From the NCBI GenBank assembly GCA_963921935.1, contig OY998180.1, positions 66,126,061-66,190,060 on the forward strand: a stretch of 64,000 nucleotides of DNA, read 5' to 3'. This stretch comes from Galeruca laticollis (lineage: Eukaryota; Arthropoda; Insecta; Coleoptera; Chrysomelidae). Both the position numbers and the translations under genes were made by a program. Below, in pieces: positions 1 to 12,857 of this stretch (positions within the stretch are counted from its first letter, which is position 1; the number at the start of each line of letters is the position of its first letter). A model generated the notes under the pieces. That model was not told the DNA's origin, did no database searches, and worked only from the letters and a program-made list of their open reading frames with translations.

Positions 1-1240
1 GGAAGTTTCAGACGGGAGTGTTATATGCGCCTCCGTGTCTATGTTGGTTGCTGTCTCGAATATTCGAGATCTTCCAATGTTACTGACACAAATGTTGCGT
101 TTGACTATCATGTTGAATTCTGTCTGCGTTTACCACTCCTTTTAGTAGCCCCCTTTCTATTTTTGCGTACAATACCCACTAATCTCTTTGTTACTTGTTG
201 TTCATATATCACGCACTATTCGTACATCTTGTTTCATTACTCTTGGTCGGAAGTTTCAGACGGGAGTGTTATATGCGCCTCCGTGTCTATGTTGGTTGTT
301 ATATCGAATATTCGAGATGTTACATAATTACTGACACAAATGTTGCGTTTGACTATCCTGTTGAATTCTGTTGTATTTTCTCATGTTTCATTCAACACCT
401 TTGCTCCCAGGTTTTACACCCTTTCTTGGTTGTGCCGTACTGAGGACGGCGAATGAGTCAGAAATATGCATGTCTGCGGTTACCACTCTTTTTAGTAGTC
501 CCCCCTTTTTGCGTGCAATACCCACTAATCTCTTTGTTGTTTGTTGTTCATATATCACGTACTATTCGTACATCTTGTTGTTTCATTACTATGGGTCGGT
601 AGTTTCAGACGGGAGTGTTATATGCGCCGCCGTGTCTATGTTGGTTGTTCCCTCGAATACTCGAGATCTTCCAATATTACTGACACGAATGTTGCGTTTG
701 ACTATCCTCTTGAATTCTGTTGTATTTTCTCATGTTCCATGCAACACCTTTGCTCCCAGGTTTCACACTCTTTCTTGGTTGTGCCGTAGTGAAGACGGCT
801 AGTGAGCCAGAAACATGCTTGTCTGCGGTTATCACTCTTTTTAGTAGCCTTCTTTTTCTTTTTGCGTGCAATACCCACTAGTCTCTTTGTTACTTGTTGT
901 TCATATATCACGCACTATTCGTACATCTTGTTGTTTCAACACTCTGGGTCGGTAGTTTCAGACGGGAGTGTTATATGCGCCGCCGTGTCTATGTTCGTTG
1001 TTCCCTCGAATATTCGAGATCTTTCAATATTACTGACACGAATGTTGCGTTGGACTATCCTCTTGAAACCTGTTGTATTTTCTCATGTTCCATTCAACAC
1101 CTTTGCTACTAGGTTTCACACTCTTTCTTGGTTTTACCGTAGTGAAGACGGCTAATGAGCCAGAAACATGCATGTTTGCTGTTACCACTCTATTTAGTAG
1201 CCTCCTTTTTCTTTTTGCGTGCAATATCCACCACTAGTCT
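1..1240. repeat. tandem satellite-like repeat, about 350-bp unit
   Basis: Diverged head-to-tail copies of one unit. The landmark ggtcggaagtttcagacgg recurs near 244, 594 and 947, a spacing of 350-353 bp, and the first copy at base 1 is shortened. Each copy also carries the landmarks gcctccgtgtctatgttggt and acatgcatgtc. Short open frames exist in every copy, but they drift between units and match no family I know, so I do not call genes. A related copy lies at 29841-30596, so this is a dispersed family. Confidence 0.85.
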
Positions 1241-1252
1241 CTTTGTTGCTTG

Positions 1253-1360
<108 letters not shown>

Positions 1361-1361
1361 C

Positions 1362-1790
1362 AACAAAGAGATTCATGGGTAATTCACGCAAAATAAGGGC
1401 TACTGAAATAGAGTGGTAACCGTGGACATGCATGTTTCTGGCTAATTTTGCCTCTTCAGCACGGCATAACCAAATAAGGATGCATATAGCCTCCGTGTCG
1501 ATGTTGGTTGTTGTCCTGAAAACTCGGGATCTTCCAAATGAAGACACAAATGAGCGTTTGGTTTCCCTGCTTAAATCCGTTATTTTGTGTTTTCCCATGT
1601 TTCGATTAGCATCTTTGCTCCCAAATTTCACATCCTTATTTGGTTATGCCGTGCTGAAGAGGTAAAATGAGCCAGAAACATGCATGTCCACGGTTACTAC
1701 TCTATTTCAGTAGCCCTTATTTTGCGTGAATTACCCATGAATCTCTTTGTTGTTGTTGTTAACATATCACGCGATATTCCTACATCTTAT
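1362..1790. repeat. inverted (palindromic) copy of the 350-bp repeat
   Basis: Bases about 1362-1482 are the near-perfect reverse complement of about 1634-1762. The left arm reads caacaaagagattcatgggt and the right arm acccatgaatctctttgttg. The loop holds a further diverged unit. With the adjacent TA tract this can form a long hairpin. A similar palindrome is at 29841-30100. Confidence 0.8.
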
Positions 1791-2996
1791 ATATATAAAG
1801 ATGTATGTATGTTTCAAATAAGTAATGTTGTGTGAAGTGCAGTCACATTAGAATAAACTCTTAAAAAATAAATAAACGTTACAATGTATTATATATTCGG
1901 TTTAATAAATTTCATAAGAAAATCCATCTAATTAACTCTTCTGATTAAGCGATATGTATATTTTGATTAAATCACCTGCAAGAATCTCCACTTGCCATGA
2001 ATTCATCTCGGAACCAGATAATATAGCTTAAGAGGCTTTAGAGAGAACTCAATTGCATTGCACTGCAATATTCAAATGTGGTTGGAAACATTTTAATTCA
2101 ACCCTTTCGTATCTCCATTTCAATTATTTTTAATTTGCTTTTCTCGTTTTTACTTAATGTTTTAGCAAAAACCAATTTATTCAACTTGGAATTTATTTCA
2201 AGTAATCATGAAACATTTTGTGATACAAAAAATAACTCGTTCTAAATTCAATTTCAGAGTAGTTAGACAAACGTCTGCCGACACTATCAATGAATAAATC
2301 TTCTTGGTCTGTGTATTGTTCTAAAATTGAAATTGAAGGGAATTGTGGAACTGAGAAAGGACACATCTGTCGAAGACCACCAACATTAAAGCATAATACG
2401 ATTTAAATGCACTATTCTATTGCGTCTATTTCCAAAGAGGTTACTATAAGTTTTTCACACAAAACACCATTCTCTAGGAATATTTATATCTTTGTGAATT
2501 ATTAGGAGAACATATAACGGTCTAGAGATATATTTTTGTCGATATAAATTATTGATTCATTGTAACTTTAAATTGAGTTGTTGATATAGATAAGTATAAC
2601 TTGAAATTACATTTCTTAAAATATTTGCGTTAAAAAGTTCATCATAACATTACCAACACTTCTCAATACAGTGCTACATACAACATATAACAATGATCCC
2701 ATTTCATGACATGCGAGGTACCTGGCCCTACTATAGTCATTTGGCACTACTTGAAACACAATGTTTTCTTTCTTTCAGGTCTACATTTTCTGTTCAAACT
2801 CTAATTCCTATAATAAAATAGAACCAACGAGAAAGATAAACGAACAAAACGCAGAAGCAAAAAAAATAGGCCTTAATATGGATTATTCAAAAAAGTATTT
2901 AAATTGCAAGTCGAGTGATACCTCCTTTAACTCCTTTAAAAGATTATAGAACTCATTTTACCATAGTTATTACTTTTTGTAATTTTTATTAATGTA
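1791..2996. other. AT-rich DNA with no recognisable gene
   Basis: Both strands contain only short open frames without motifs or codon bias. The 62-codon frame at 2761-2949 has no family resemblance. I see no repeat structure beyond A/T runs. Confidence 0.6.
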
Positions 2997-3046
2997 TTTG
3001 TGGAAATAACTGTTTCAATAATTTTGGATCTTAAAAATAAAAACAC
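2997..3046 (+). repeat. left terminal inverted repeat of the mariner-type element
   Basis: Pairs with 8991-9040 at roughly 45 of 50 positions by eye. A TA dinucleotide immediately precedes it (2995-2996), as expected for a TA target site. Confidence 0.75.
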
Positions 3047-3282
3047 GAAATTAAAATGATCGCTTATTTCTTCAACAGATGATTGTTGAAATTGCCCAAA
3101 TACACGACACCGGATAGTACACTAACCAATTGTTATCATGTTAAAGTACTTAGTAAGAGTCTTTTGCAAAAAAACTTATCTTTTTCGTTTGGTTATCGAT
3201 CAATAATTTATTAATACACATCCATTCCGTGCACGTGCTAAGAAATTTGAGGTACATTCACTTACTACATTGCGCTGTTAAA

Positions 3283-3985
3283 ATGGTTTTTACCGTTCAG
3301 GAGAGAATATAACTTGTGGGAATTTATGTTCAAAATGATGAACATGCTAGAGTCACAGCGGGCATGTTCAGTAATAATCATCTAGATTGAAATATTGGTC
3401 ATCAGTATGCTTCAGAGTGGATGAATAAATTTAAGGTAACGGGTTTTGTGGAAAACAGACGACACAAACCTCAGCGACCGATGAAGAATGAAGCAGTCCA
3501 CGTGGCATTTTTAGTTCACTTGCAGATGTATAATACCCAGTCGATAAGGAAAGTGATTCAGGCTTCTGGTGTACCACGAAGTAGTGTTCATCGAATTTTG
3601 AAGTTCCACAAATTTCATTCTTATAAAATACGATTGGTACAAGAATCAGACGATCACGACAGTCGGCTTGAGTTCTGTGAGATTAGTACAGAGCTAATAC
3701 AGGGTAATGCCAATCTGCTTTATAATAAATATTTTTCAGATGAATCTTTTATTTAAATGGAGAAGTAAGTAGACACAATTGCAAGTATCGGAGTGAAACT
3801 ATTCCACATTTGTTTCTTAAAAGTCATATCAAAAAGCCTCAGGAATTAAATGTTTGGGTTGGTATTTTAGGGGACCATATTGTTGGACCGTTCTTTATTC
3901 CTGGTAACCGAGATGGCGACAGTTACTTACATGTGTTGAAACATTACATCGATCCAATGATAACCCATGCATCCATTCATTCGTT
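3283..3985 (+). pseudogene. mariner-type transposase, N-terminal part (broken)
   Basis: The frame begins at the ATG at 3283. It shows the N-terminal helix-turn-helix region of an IS630/Tc1/mariner transposase common in insects: an FK-TGFVENR motif, then a paired-like segment ending VPRSSVHRILK, then a KFHSYKIRLVQE block and LEFCE. In-frame stops occur in the first 40 codons, and a frame change lies near 3755. The catalytic core begins after it, with LNVWVGILGDHIVGPFF at about 3850-3900. The frame ends where the nested element starts. It would bind the transposon ends and carry out cut-and-paste transposition, but this copy is dead. Confidence 0.85.
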
Positions 3986-3999
3986 TGGGTTGTGCTGAA

Positions 4000-6250
4000 C
4001 AGACCGAGCACTTGACTTAATGCATTGTACCATTCCCAATATTATCTACTTCCACGCCAGAAGCTTTGTGTCCTCGATATAGGCCACTAGCTTGATAGGG
4101 GGGATTTTGAGTAGGTCTAATGTTTATATTATTTCCTTTCCAAAATGCTTCTGCCTGAGTCCTTGTAAGTTTTTACCTAAGCAGAGTATGCGAGTAGGTG
4201 TTTCAGCCCTTATTTCACGTTTTCTACAGATAAGTTCATGGGATATTCATATTTTTTATAGATGTTTCCTTAGGCTACTGTGTGCAGTAACCAAATCGGT
4301 TACAGTCTTCAAATGCCTCTTGCTCAGTTTCAATAATCTGATTGACAGTTCTTTGTTTACATTTTTCAGTAAGCTTTTTGTATGAAGGTGACCTTCTGTT
4401 AGCCTCCATTTTATTTGGTGTTCCTTGTCTAGCCAATTCCGGTTATTCCCTCTTATGCAATCCTTTGTGCGGTACGCCAATTCATTTCCTGCAATTCCTT
4501 CATATCCCGGCACTCATACTAGAAACACTGTGTTGTCCCTTGCCACCCTACTGAGGGAATCTTTACAGTTTCCTACCAGTCTAGATTTAGTGGTTGGTAG
4601 ATAGCTTAAAGCATAGCCTGGCTGCCAGTATATATTTTAATTTTTTTGTCCGGTTTAACCTCTCCGGATGTTTTCATCAATACAAGCTATAGCAGCAATC
4701 GATTCTACAGGCATATATCGACCAAGGCTGAAGAAAATTCTCTTCCTAGGTCCATTTATACCAGACCCACTGTCGTGGTTTGTTCTAGGATTACCCAAGT
4801 GCATCACCTGTTTCCTGGATGGAATAATGATATTCACTCGCTCAGTGAATATATTCTTTGGTATCATACTATCCAAACCCATTTGAACACTGAGTTCATC
4901 TAGTATTGTCATAGTTGTATCAGTATATCCTCCACGAACATTGTTCGGGGTCCACATACCTCCCCATTTCAGTCTGAGGATTGCCATCATTTCCTATGCC
5001 ATAACAAAAAGTTCCAGAGGAGTAAGGTCAATAAGGGATTCCACTGATGCGGCCCCCGTGCTGTAGGCGATAGTTGGCCTAATCACTGTTGTGTAAAGCC
5101 AGTGCACCACTTAAGGTAATATTCTCCAGCTTTTGCCCATAACTCTTCTGCATTGCCAGAAGAGCCTGGTTGCCCTGGTAGAACCATTTTCCAGGTGTGT
5201 CGTTCAATTCTGTTTAGAATCAAATGTCACTCCCAGATATTTCACCTCTGTACTCTGCCCTGCGGAAGAGCTCTTCTATTCGTAAAAGCAACTAGTTTGG
5301 TTTTCTTTGGGTTGACTTAAAGGTCCTATTTAAGGCACCAGTCTTCCACAATTCGTAGTGCTTCTTGTAAGACATTCGCGACTGTCTTCGGGAGTCATCC
5401 ACAATTAAATTCCACAATAGCGTTAAGAACACCCTGTAGTTGTCCTAACGGTGTACGTTATATAATGCATTTGTGCCGGTATTCTCCTATGCTCTGGCAT
5501 GGATCTTATCCATCTGCATGTGATAATGTTTATCCATCTTTTTTGAGAGATTTGTTTATTGATGGCATCGATGTGTTATCAAAAGCACCTTTGACCTCTA
5601 AAAATGCTGCAAGGGCTATTTCTTTTTGATTCAGACTCCTTCTCCTGATTTCCCTGTATGTAGAGGGATGCTCTTAAGCACTCCTTCTTGCAAATGGATT
5701 TGTATTACTTTTTCCATGGTTTTCACCATGAATGATGTCAGTCTGATTGGTCTGTAGGATTTAGCCTGGGTGTACTTTTCATTCCCTGGTTTGGGAATAA
5801 ACAAATAAACACCTCCTTCAACTGTCTTCATGCAATTTGTATATGCCCTAAAGTGTGGCTACTACGTGATATCGGAGGTAAATGACCCATTATGATGCAA
5901 ATTCCCTCTTGTAGGAGCTTGGGAAATAGGACATCTGGTCCTGAACTTTTGTGAGAGTCAAATGAATTTACAACCCATCTGATGAGATGGGGTCTGAAGA
6001 TCTCATTAATTTGTTTCCAGTCCTCTTTAGTAGCCCTTGTTTTGGCTACCGGTCCGTGATCGTAATTTGAGTCTATCTTTGCCGGGCCAGGAAAGTGCAC
6101 AGTAAGGAGGTGCTCTAAAGCGGCTTCCTCAGTATTTGTGAACTCTCCGCTCGGCAGCTGAAAAGAACCTAGTTTATTAGAAGTACCTTTTGAGATTCTG
6201 ACCCTGTTATGGACACCTTGAATATCCTCACAAAATTAACTCCAGGATAT
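4000..6250 (-). pseudogene. jockey-like non-LTR retrotransposon, reverse transcriptase and RNase H part
   Basis: Read on the minus strand. About 6100-5630 holds the RT N-terminal signature: a YLFIPKPGNEKYTQAKSYRP stretch, then RLTSFMVKTMEK. About 5480-5270 holds a later RT block followed by a thumb-like VNPKKTKLVAF. The segment with the catalytic YADD box seems deleted. About 4990-4640 is the RT/RNase H connector, and 4513-4256 the RNase H end (PGYEGIAGNELA). Many stops and frame changes make it a fossil. The 3-prime end lies near 4000 inside the mariner transposase. The same family occurs on the plus strand at 26936-28785. Confidence 0.75.
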
Positions 6251-6254
6251 CTTC

Positions 6255-7770
6255 TTCGATTTTTTTTATATTTTCATTATATGTACTCACTTTAGCCTTA
6301 TATGCTGTAATAAATACCAAATTAAGAAACATAGGGAGCATCACCCTGTACAACAAATTGTATTTTATATTGTTTTAATTTAAAGAAAACGAACATTGAC
6401 ATGCAAACTAAAAAAACAGTCATATGAGCAGTCTGAATTTGTTGCAAAAGGAATGTTCATTAACAGGAAATAATAATTATGTCGAAGTAAAGAAATTCTG
6501 CGGAATCGGATAAAACTCATTTTAATCGAGTCCATTTTAATCTTGAGCAACTTCATCGGACGATAGGAGCAACCAATCAGAAAGTAACATGTACAAAATA
6601 AACCGAAGCGGACATAGCAAAAATAGAGAAGACACGAAAAAGTAACAAATGAAGGGGAGTTGGTAAAAACTCGCGGTCGAAAGCGGTCGAGTCTTTTGGG
6701 GTTCGCGGACAGCGTTTTTGAGGAGTCCTCAGAGTTTAAGTCACATATTATTAAGAAGTAGTGTTTTAACTTATCAAGTGTAATTTCCGAAAGTGGGAAA
6801 TGAAAAATTACGAGTCGCGGCCGGCAGTCTAAAAATTGGTGAGTCAAATTTAAAATTATACTAACTGTGTACTATGATTTTTTTTTGTAAACTGGTCAAA
6901 TTAATATTATTGCCATCCCGCATCTATGATATTTTCTGTATGATTTATTTTATTTCATATTGCATATGAGAATTCAATGGTTATACCTCTCCGTATGAAT
7001 CTGGGATAGGGAGGGCATTTGAGGTTGATCACTAAATTGTTACGTTCAAAGTCTCATATATAAGGTGTGCGAAACATTTGGGTCGCGCCGATTATTTTTC
7101 AACTTAACAAGTTTTCTCTCGATCCTAACATTGGTTTTAATTATTTCCAGTCATAAGACTTATGCATACAATTATTCTTGAAGCCTTTGTCGATTGGTTT
7201 AATTTTTTAATATTTTTAAAAAAAATTTCATAATAAACTCGCTAAAGAAATCATTATTGATTAGTTTATTTTCACAACCAGCAGAGCATGATCGCATGAA
7301 TGGTTGAGCGCTTGACCCAGAGACGGAGAAGCGAAACTAATTAGGTGTCATATATGAATACATAACATATACTCGTAAGAACTACACGTATGATTTTTCC
7401 TCAACCCACCCTCATAACTGACGTAACCCAATAGCATAAAGACCTCTCATTATCAGCAACAACTGATAGCAGCGGAGGCCGAAGCCAGCCCTTTCGGACA
7501 TTTCTTCCAGGAGCCGACATCTCCTATTTCCCACGAAGTCGTGGGTGGTAACAGCCAGCTACGCTGCCTTCTCTTTTCCTTTCAGGGACTTTCGACGCAG
7601 ATTTGTTTACAGGTTCGAGACTTTGTTAGCAGAAATACTACGAAGCGGACAAGGTGCTTTCTGGGGTAATAGATATTACAACGCACCCAGAAACCCAGCA
7701 TCTACGCACACTATATTTGATGACAATGGTACCCGATATTTACGAGATGGGGTCAGTATTGTTACAATGC
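6255..7770. other. unidentified insertion inside the non-LTR element
   Basis: The non-LTR frame breaks off near 6255 and its upstream linker reappears near 7770, so about 1.5 kb of foreign DNA lies between. Open frames here (6380-6847 minus, 7545-7802 plus) match nothing I recognise and show no motif. I found no clear terminal repeats. It may be a non-autonomous element or a rearrangement. Confidence 0.45.
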
Positions 7771-7774
7771 TACA

Positions 7775-8610
7775 CAGTTGCCCGTCTTTTTCGCTTTGTT
7801 AAAAAAGCGTCTTATTTCGTTCGTTAGCGTTGTCAACGCTTTGTTCCACCAGACGGCTTGTCTGGAAGAGCAACTTTCCCTTATCGGACAGTTATCGTCA
7901 TAGGAGGTCACTATGTTCTGTTGCTACCATGCAGCTGTTCCCTCTAACTCCTCAGCAGTCTTAGATCTGCTTCGGTGTGTGCGGAATTTAGAATGCAGGT
8001 CCTCTCTGTAAGATCTCCAATCAGTACTCTTAGGATCCCTGTTCTAATACCCGATTTTTCTTCATCTATTTCGAAGTAGATATGGACATGGTCAGACAGA
8101 GACGATTCATCTGATACATGCGAATTACTTATCATCTCCCCGGCTCGTACAGTGCAGATAGTTACATATATTAATGATTCGCCCCTCGATGTTCTAAATG
8201 TTGGCGTATTCTCCACATTCGCAATATCAAGTTAAGTAGTACATAAATAGTCAAATAGTTTCTTACCTCTAGTGTTGTTGTAGTTGCTACCCCAGCTGAA
8301 ATGGTGTGCATTGGTATCAGCCCCTATCATAACATCCAGTTTGTGGTGTCTAGCGTATTCCATCAGGTTCTCCATATTAGCCCCCGGTAATGGTTCTTCT
8401 GAATCGATGGGAAGATATAGAGACACTATTATTATCTCTATTACTTCCCCATCTGTTTTCGAATTTCATCTTTGCTGCTACCATGTTACCCGTACTAAAT
8501 TCCATGATTGACATCAAGTTACATTTACATCTGCCACAGATAAAAGTTCTTACTTTAGTGCAATTAGTTTCCATTTTATCAGTCCCATTGCCCTGATATT
8601 TAGCCCCAGT
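7775..8610 (-). pseudogene. jockey-like non-LTR retrotransposon, endonuclease part
   Basis: Minus-strand continuation (5-prime part) of the element at 4000-6250. The AP-type endonuclease core is visible in successive frames: an MIGADTNAHHFSWGS motif (substrate-binding Asn and His) at about 8330-8290, a TFRTSRGESLIYVT block, and a SDESSLSDHVHI motif carrying the SDH active-site triplet at about 8110. The conserved linker motif VWWNK-LTTL lies near 7850. The enzyme would nick target DNA for target-primed reverse transcription. Stops and frame changes show it is inactive. Confidence 0.75.
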
Positions 8611-8634
8611 ATGTGATTACCCAAATTCTTGAAG

Positions 8635-8975
8635 ACGACAACGACCTTTTTGGAGCACGAATTGTTTTTTCAACAAGATGGTACACCACCACATTTTGCT
8701 GCACTGGTCCGTCAATTTTTGAATAATCACTTTCCTGATAGATGGATGGTTACTCGATCCAAGCCCTTTAGATTTCTTTCTCTGGGATCATTTGAAATCG
8801 AAGGTATGTGCAACACAACTTGCATCTCTAGAAGATTTACGTCAAACAATCGTTCGAGAATGCCGTTTATTGACTCCAGATGTGCTCAGAAATGTCCGCG
8901 AAGCATTTGATAATAGAATATACCATTGTATGGAAGTCATCGGAGTTATGTTTGAGCACAATACATACGCTAATG
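8635..8975 (+). pseudogene. mariner-type transposase, C-terminal part (broken)
   Basis: Continuation of the transposase begun at 3283. It contains the FFQQDGTPPHFA motif around the second catalytic Asp, then a frame change near 8790, then a block typical of the family (SLEDLRQTIVRECRLL followed by VREAFDNRIYHCME). Together with 3283-3985 almost the whole transposase can be recognised. The separation is fully explained by the nested retroelement, while the frameshifts and stops are independent decay. Confidence 0.85.
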
Positions 8976-8990
8976 CAAATTCTATCCTTG

Positions 8991-9040
8991 GTGTTTTTAT
9001 TTTTATAATCCAAAATTATGAGAACGGTTATTTCCACAAA
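8991..9040 (-). repeat. right terminal inverted repeat of the mariner-type element
   Basis: Reverse complement of 2997-3046. It lies just after the end of the transposase reading frame, and a TA occurs 2-3 bases outside it. Confidence 0.75.
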
Positions 9041-9117
9041 CCTATTGATAGATTTTATAATAAAATGTACACGATTGTGAAGAGAATTCAAATATCTTTT
9101 AAAAGAGGTATCAGATA

Positions 9118-9470
9118 ACACGACGTATCGAGCTGGCTTGGGTAGCTTATGGAAAGCTCAAACATCGACATTCACAAAAGCAAATATAGATAAAATTGCC
9201 AGAGAGCAGAGATCAATAGAGAGACAAATGGATTAGAAACATAACCAAAGTAATAGACGTCAGGGAACAGGCATCTCGACAAAAGTGGAAAAAGACGAAA
9301 GGCGAAACAAACACACAATCCACTAGAGTTAGTACGATTGTAAAAAAAGAAAACCACAAATGAGAAGGGCAGATGATCTTAAGAAACATGTTGGATGTAA
9401 ATGGATAAACATCGCAAATGATAGAGAAGAGTGGAGAAGTCTATCGCCAAAAATGATAGATTTTTATTTC
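9118..9470 (+). pseudogene. 3-prime fragment of a non-LTR retrotransposon (RTE/endonuclease-RT type)
   Basis: A translation fragment RRIELAWVAYGKLKH, an internal deletion, then DDLKKHVGCKWINIANDREEW are typical of the C-terminus after the RT domain in a widespread arthropod non-LTR family. Only about 110 codons remain, with stops between. It abuts the mariner end and is much older or more truncated. Confidence 0.65.
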
Positions 9471-9479
9471 TTATACACA

Positions 9480-12390
9480 TTGAAGAATTGATAGGACTCT
9501 ATTGTATTGGAAAAGTAGACTACTTCTCTTAGCCTACCCATTTATTGTTTTCATTCTGTTAATAATGTTACTGATGGGAGCTGCACTCATGTTGATGTTG
9601 GCGGATACTTTCCCATCGCAGTTTTTCATATCTCTGTATGAATGTTTCACAGTGGACGTGTGAAATTCTTGTTCATAACCTCTGAAATCTTAAATCTCTG
9701 GAAAAGTATTCTTGAAAAACTGGAGTCATTTACAAAGTAAGGTTAGCATAAGAAGTAAAAGATACATTGCTGTCAGTTAGCTGTAATTGTATTTTAGAGA
9801 ACTGACGATAAAAAGACAGAGATATTTCCAAATGATTAGTTACGAGTCAAACTTCTCTAGTTGTTCTCATAGGAAACATATGCTATTCAGTAGTGGATTT
9901 AAAAAGAATAGTGTACTTTTTATCGACTCCTATGGTCCAGTACTCCGTATCATATCTTTTTATTATAAATTAAAATTTGTATTGAGAAAATGTAAAAGAT
10001 TTTTTGTAATGAAAACTCATATGAATCAACACTGTGTTGCTAATATCTGGAGTATTTTTAGAACTCTAATTATATTGAATAAAGTGACCTATATTTAGAA
10101 TTTTATCTGAGTTACCTGGGAACACTTTGTGTTCGAATTTAATCAGCTATGGAGAGAAAGAAAATGGATATTAATTTTTGCCAGACAATGGGAGTATTCT
10201 CTCTACAATGACTTGATGGGAATAGTATTGGAGCAGCCGGGCATAAGAAAAGGCCATCCAACTTGATAACAACGTAATTTTAAGTTCGCATGCAAGAGGC
10301 TGCATAACACCAAAGAGGACAATAGGGCATTCTGCGGCGCAGAATTGAATCACGGCGCTCGCCGGCTCTTTGATTAAAAACTTCCTACGACTCAGAACTT
10401 TCACAACTTGAATGCATAGTCGAGATTTAATTGCATCACGTCTCCGAGTCTTCATTTATTATGCGTTCGTTTCGATTCAGCAGACAAATAAGTTAATTGA
10501 TTATTGAATAAAGTTGAATATGATTGAATGGAGAAATGTGTGAAAAATAATTCCATGTTTTAATAATTAGTCACTAAATAAAAACATTGTTGATGTAAAA
10601 AAGTAGCTTTAGAGAAAAAACAAAAGTCTTCTTGATGATACAAAACGGATTTAAATTCCTAGAAACTAAAAAAAGGGTTTCATTTACATATACAATATTT
10701 GAATTGTGGTATAGCACTTTTTATTTGAACATTTAAGGGGTTACCCCTGTGGGCGGATAAAAAATCTATAATTTTGTTTGACACGGGTAATTTTGGGAAT
10801 AAATATTGAGCTGTCATTTAAATCAATACTAGATTAGAAAATAGTTACTTTAGGGTTTCAAAATATTATTTACTCAAAGTATTTTCTCAAAACAGAAGAT
10901 CATTGTTATTCCTTTTTTATGTAATATATGTATAAATATAAGGGAAGTATTGTAATGGAGCATGGTAATGGACTGATATTGACGTTTCGAGATTCGAGTG
11001 GATCTACGCGTTTCATATGTTTCTGACACCAAAAAACCTATATCTGAAAAATTTCGGTCAGTCGGGGGTCTGTCAACACAATAACTCAAAAGCGCGACCA
11101 AATTTTTCAATGAAATTCTATATGTAGGTTCAGAACGTAAAAACTGCGGCTAAGTTCGTAAATGAGCAAAATCTGATGTATAGTTTCCAGTGAAATCTCA
11201 TTTTCATAAATTTTTCTCAATTTTTCACCCGAAATAATTTTTTTAAAGAACAACTGTTGAATTTATTGGAGTCCTCGTACCAAAAACCACCCCTATGCAA
11301 TCGGAAAAATTTAAAAAAAAAGTTTAACTTTGATCTTTATAACTCGGCGTGCATTATCGATGGGAGGTTGCTGTATTTTTTCATAATAGTATGGATACTC
11401 CTTTTTTCATTTTCAAAAATTTTTGTCTTTCCATTGCATAGACGTAGTTACTACACATTTTTTTAAGGTAATTTTTCTCAAAAATTCCTATTCCAGGTTT
11501 AATCCCATATAGTGTCTACAAATATAAAATAGAAGATTTCAAATATGCTAAGTAATTGAGTCTTATCTTTGCTTCATCGAATGGTCTAAGAAAGTAATCG
11601 ATATATAACATAGTTTCGTAATTATAGAATTTTTAATAGAAGCATGTTAATAAAAATTTGGAGTCCCGACCAAAAAATTGTAAATTCTGGGTTACAATGA
11701 ATGTATGGAAAAAATTATGCAGTACCATATATTTTAATACGAGTAATCCATTTTTTGTTCAGTTTATGAAATATTTTTCAAGTATTTGAATAAAAAAAAT
11801 GTTGAATGAAAAATAATAGCCTCGTTACGTATGGTGAAGTCATGTGCTGGGTACATCAACTGGTTTATTCGTCGGTTACGTGTGGAAGGAAAGATAAACT
11901 TTCCTTGTCGATGGTCCGAACTAAGACATTAATCAATTGGGGATTAATCAATCGTTAGTTTAATCAGGGAGTTAATGTTTCAGATAGTGTCTTGGCTGTT
12001 CAGCGGTGCGTTATTAAATTAAATACGATAATCGGTCTGAAGAAAAGGGTACAATTGGGGAGTTACAATGGTCTGAAATGTCGATATGCCTTAAACGGAT
12101 TTTGGTTCTTACACAATAATGTTGTAGTTATAAGTTTGTAGATTCCTGAAAATAGACAAAACAAAATTAAAAAAGCTATATTTTTAGGAATCAAACATAA
12201 AATTTTTGTAGCGTTGTTAAATAGTACTAAGATGTAGTATTTTGAATTAAAATATTAATTGGAGAATATCAGAGATGTAGTACATCAGTCCTTGAACAAG
12301 AAGTTTTTTCAAATAAAAACCGATCAATATATTTTAACCATTCCTAAGTATGTGCGAACTATTTAAAAAATCTTTCATAAATAAAATTTA
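9480..12390. other. gene-poor AT-rich stretch
   Basis: I recognise no gene or element. Open frames (9787-10098, 10171-10455, 10874-11110, 11257-11466) are short, low in complexity and without motifs. The segment 10730-11500 is more GC-mixed and reads like an old dispersed repeat, but I cannot assign it. Confidence 0.5.
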
Positions 12391-12397
12391 CGAGGTC

Positions 12398-12839
12398 TGT
12401 AGTGATCCCTAAAGGACAGTAACGGCAAAAGGACATTAGCTAAGAAATAAGATTTAAATTTAGGTTAATATTAATTATAGTATTTAGCGAGCATTGATCT
12501 GAGACGGGCAATGTCAGTCACGTTCTTGTTAATGTATAAACAAACACGTACAACCTATAGACGGAGGTCAGGCATGTAGTAAAACATAGCTACACTTCCT
12601 AAAAAATGAGAGTGAACGAACCAGGGAATTGGAATTATTATCAATACTTTGACTAAGTCGATTGATATTTCTAATTGTGTATTTTAACGTATTAAAAGTC
12701 GATCCAGTGATTTTATAAATGTGATGTTGTTTATTCTATTCCCGAATACAGGTTGCTAGGTAAGTGGTTTCCTCAATTATAATATGCATTTACGGTAAAC
12801 GTCGAGTATACGAGGGACACCTACTAAGTAACCACCACA
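12398..12839 (+). repeat. 5-prime LTR
   Basis: 442 bp, starting TGTAGTG and ending CCACCACA. It is followed directly by a TGG primer site. It aligns along its full length with 18345-18780, with small indels such as an extra atgaga near 12607. Confidence 0.93.
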
Positions 12840-12857
12840 TGGCGATCCTGCAAACTA
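12840..12857 (+). other. primer-binding site (tRNA not assigned)
   Basis: TGGCGATCCTGC begins at the first base after the 5-prime LTR. TGG pairs with a tRNA CCA end. I cannot assign the tRNA securely by eye. Confidence 0.6.

Larger units (their letters stand above)
2997..9040 (+). mobile_element. Tc1/mariner-superfamily transposon, interrupted by nested insertions
   Basis: Both ends match as terminal inverted repeats of about 50 bp. The left end starts tttgtggaaataac and the right end finishes gttatttccacaaa, with the match continuing into the shared ccaaaattat/taaaaacac block. The transposase starts at 3283 and is oriented left to right. Its N-terminal part stops near 3980 and its C-terminal part resumes near 8635. 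The 4.6 kb between is a minus-strand non-LTR retrotransposon that contains a further insertion. Without the insertions the element would be about 1.4 kb, a normal size for this superfamily. Confidence 0.8.

Noticed and set aside
7545..7802. 85-codon plus-strand frame
   Set aside because: Lies partly over the minus-strand non-LTR linker and has no recognisable motif.
10730..11500. Possible structured or conserved non-coding element
   Set aside because: Composition is somewhat different, but I could not find inverted ends, repeats or a motif to support a call.
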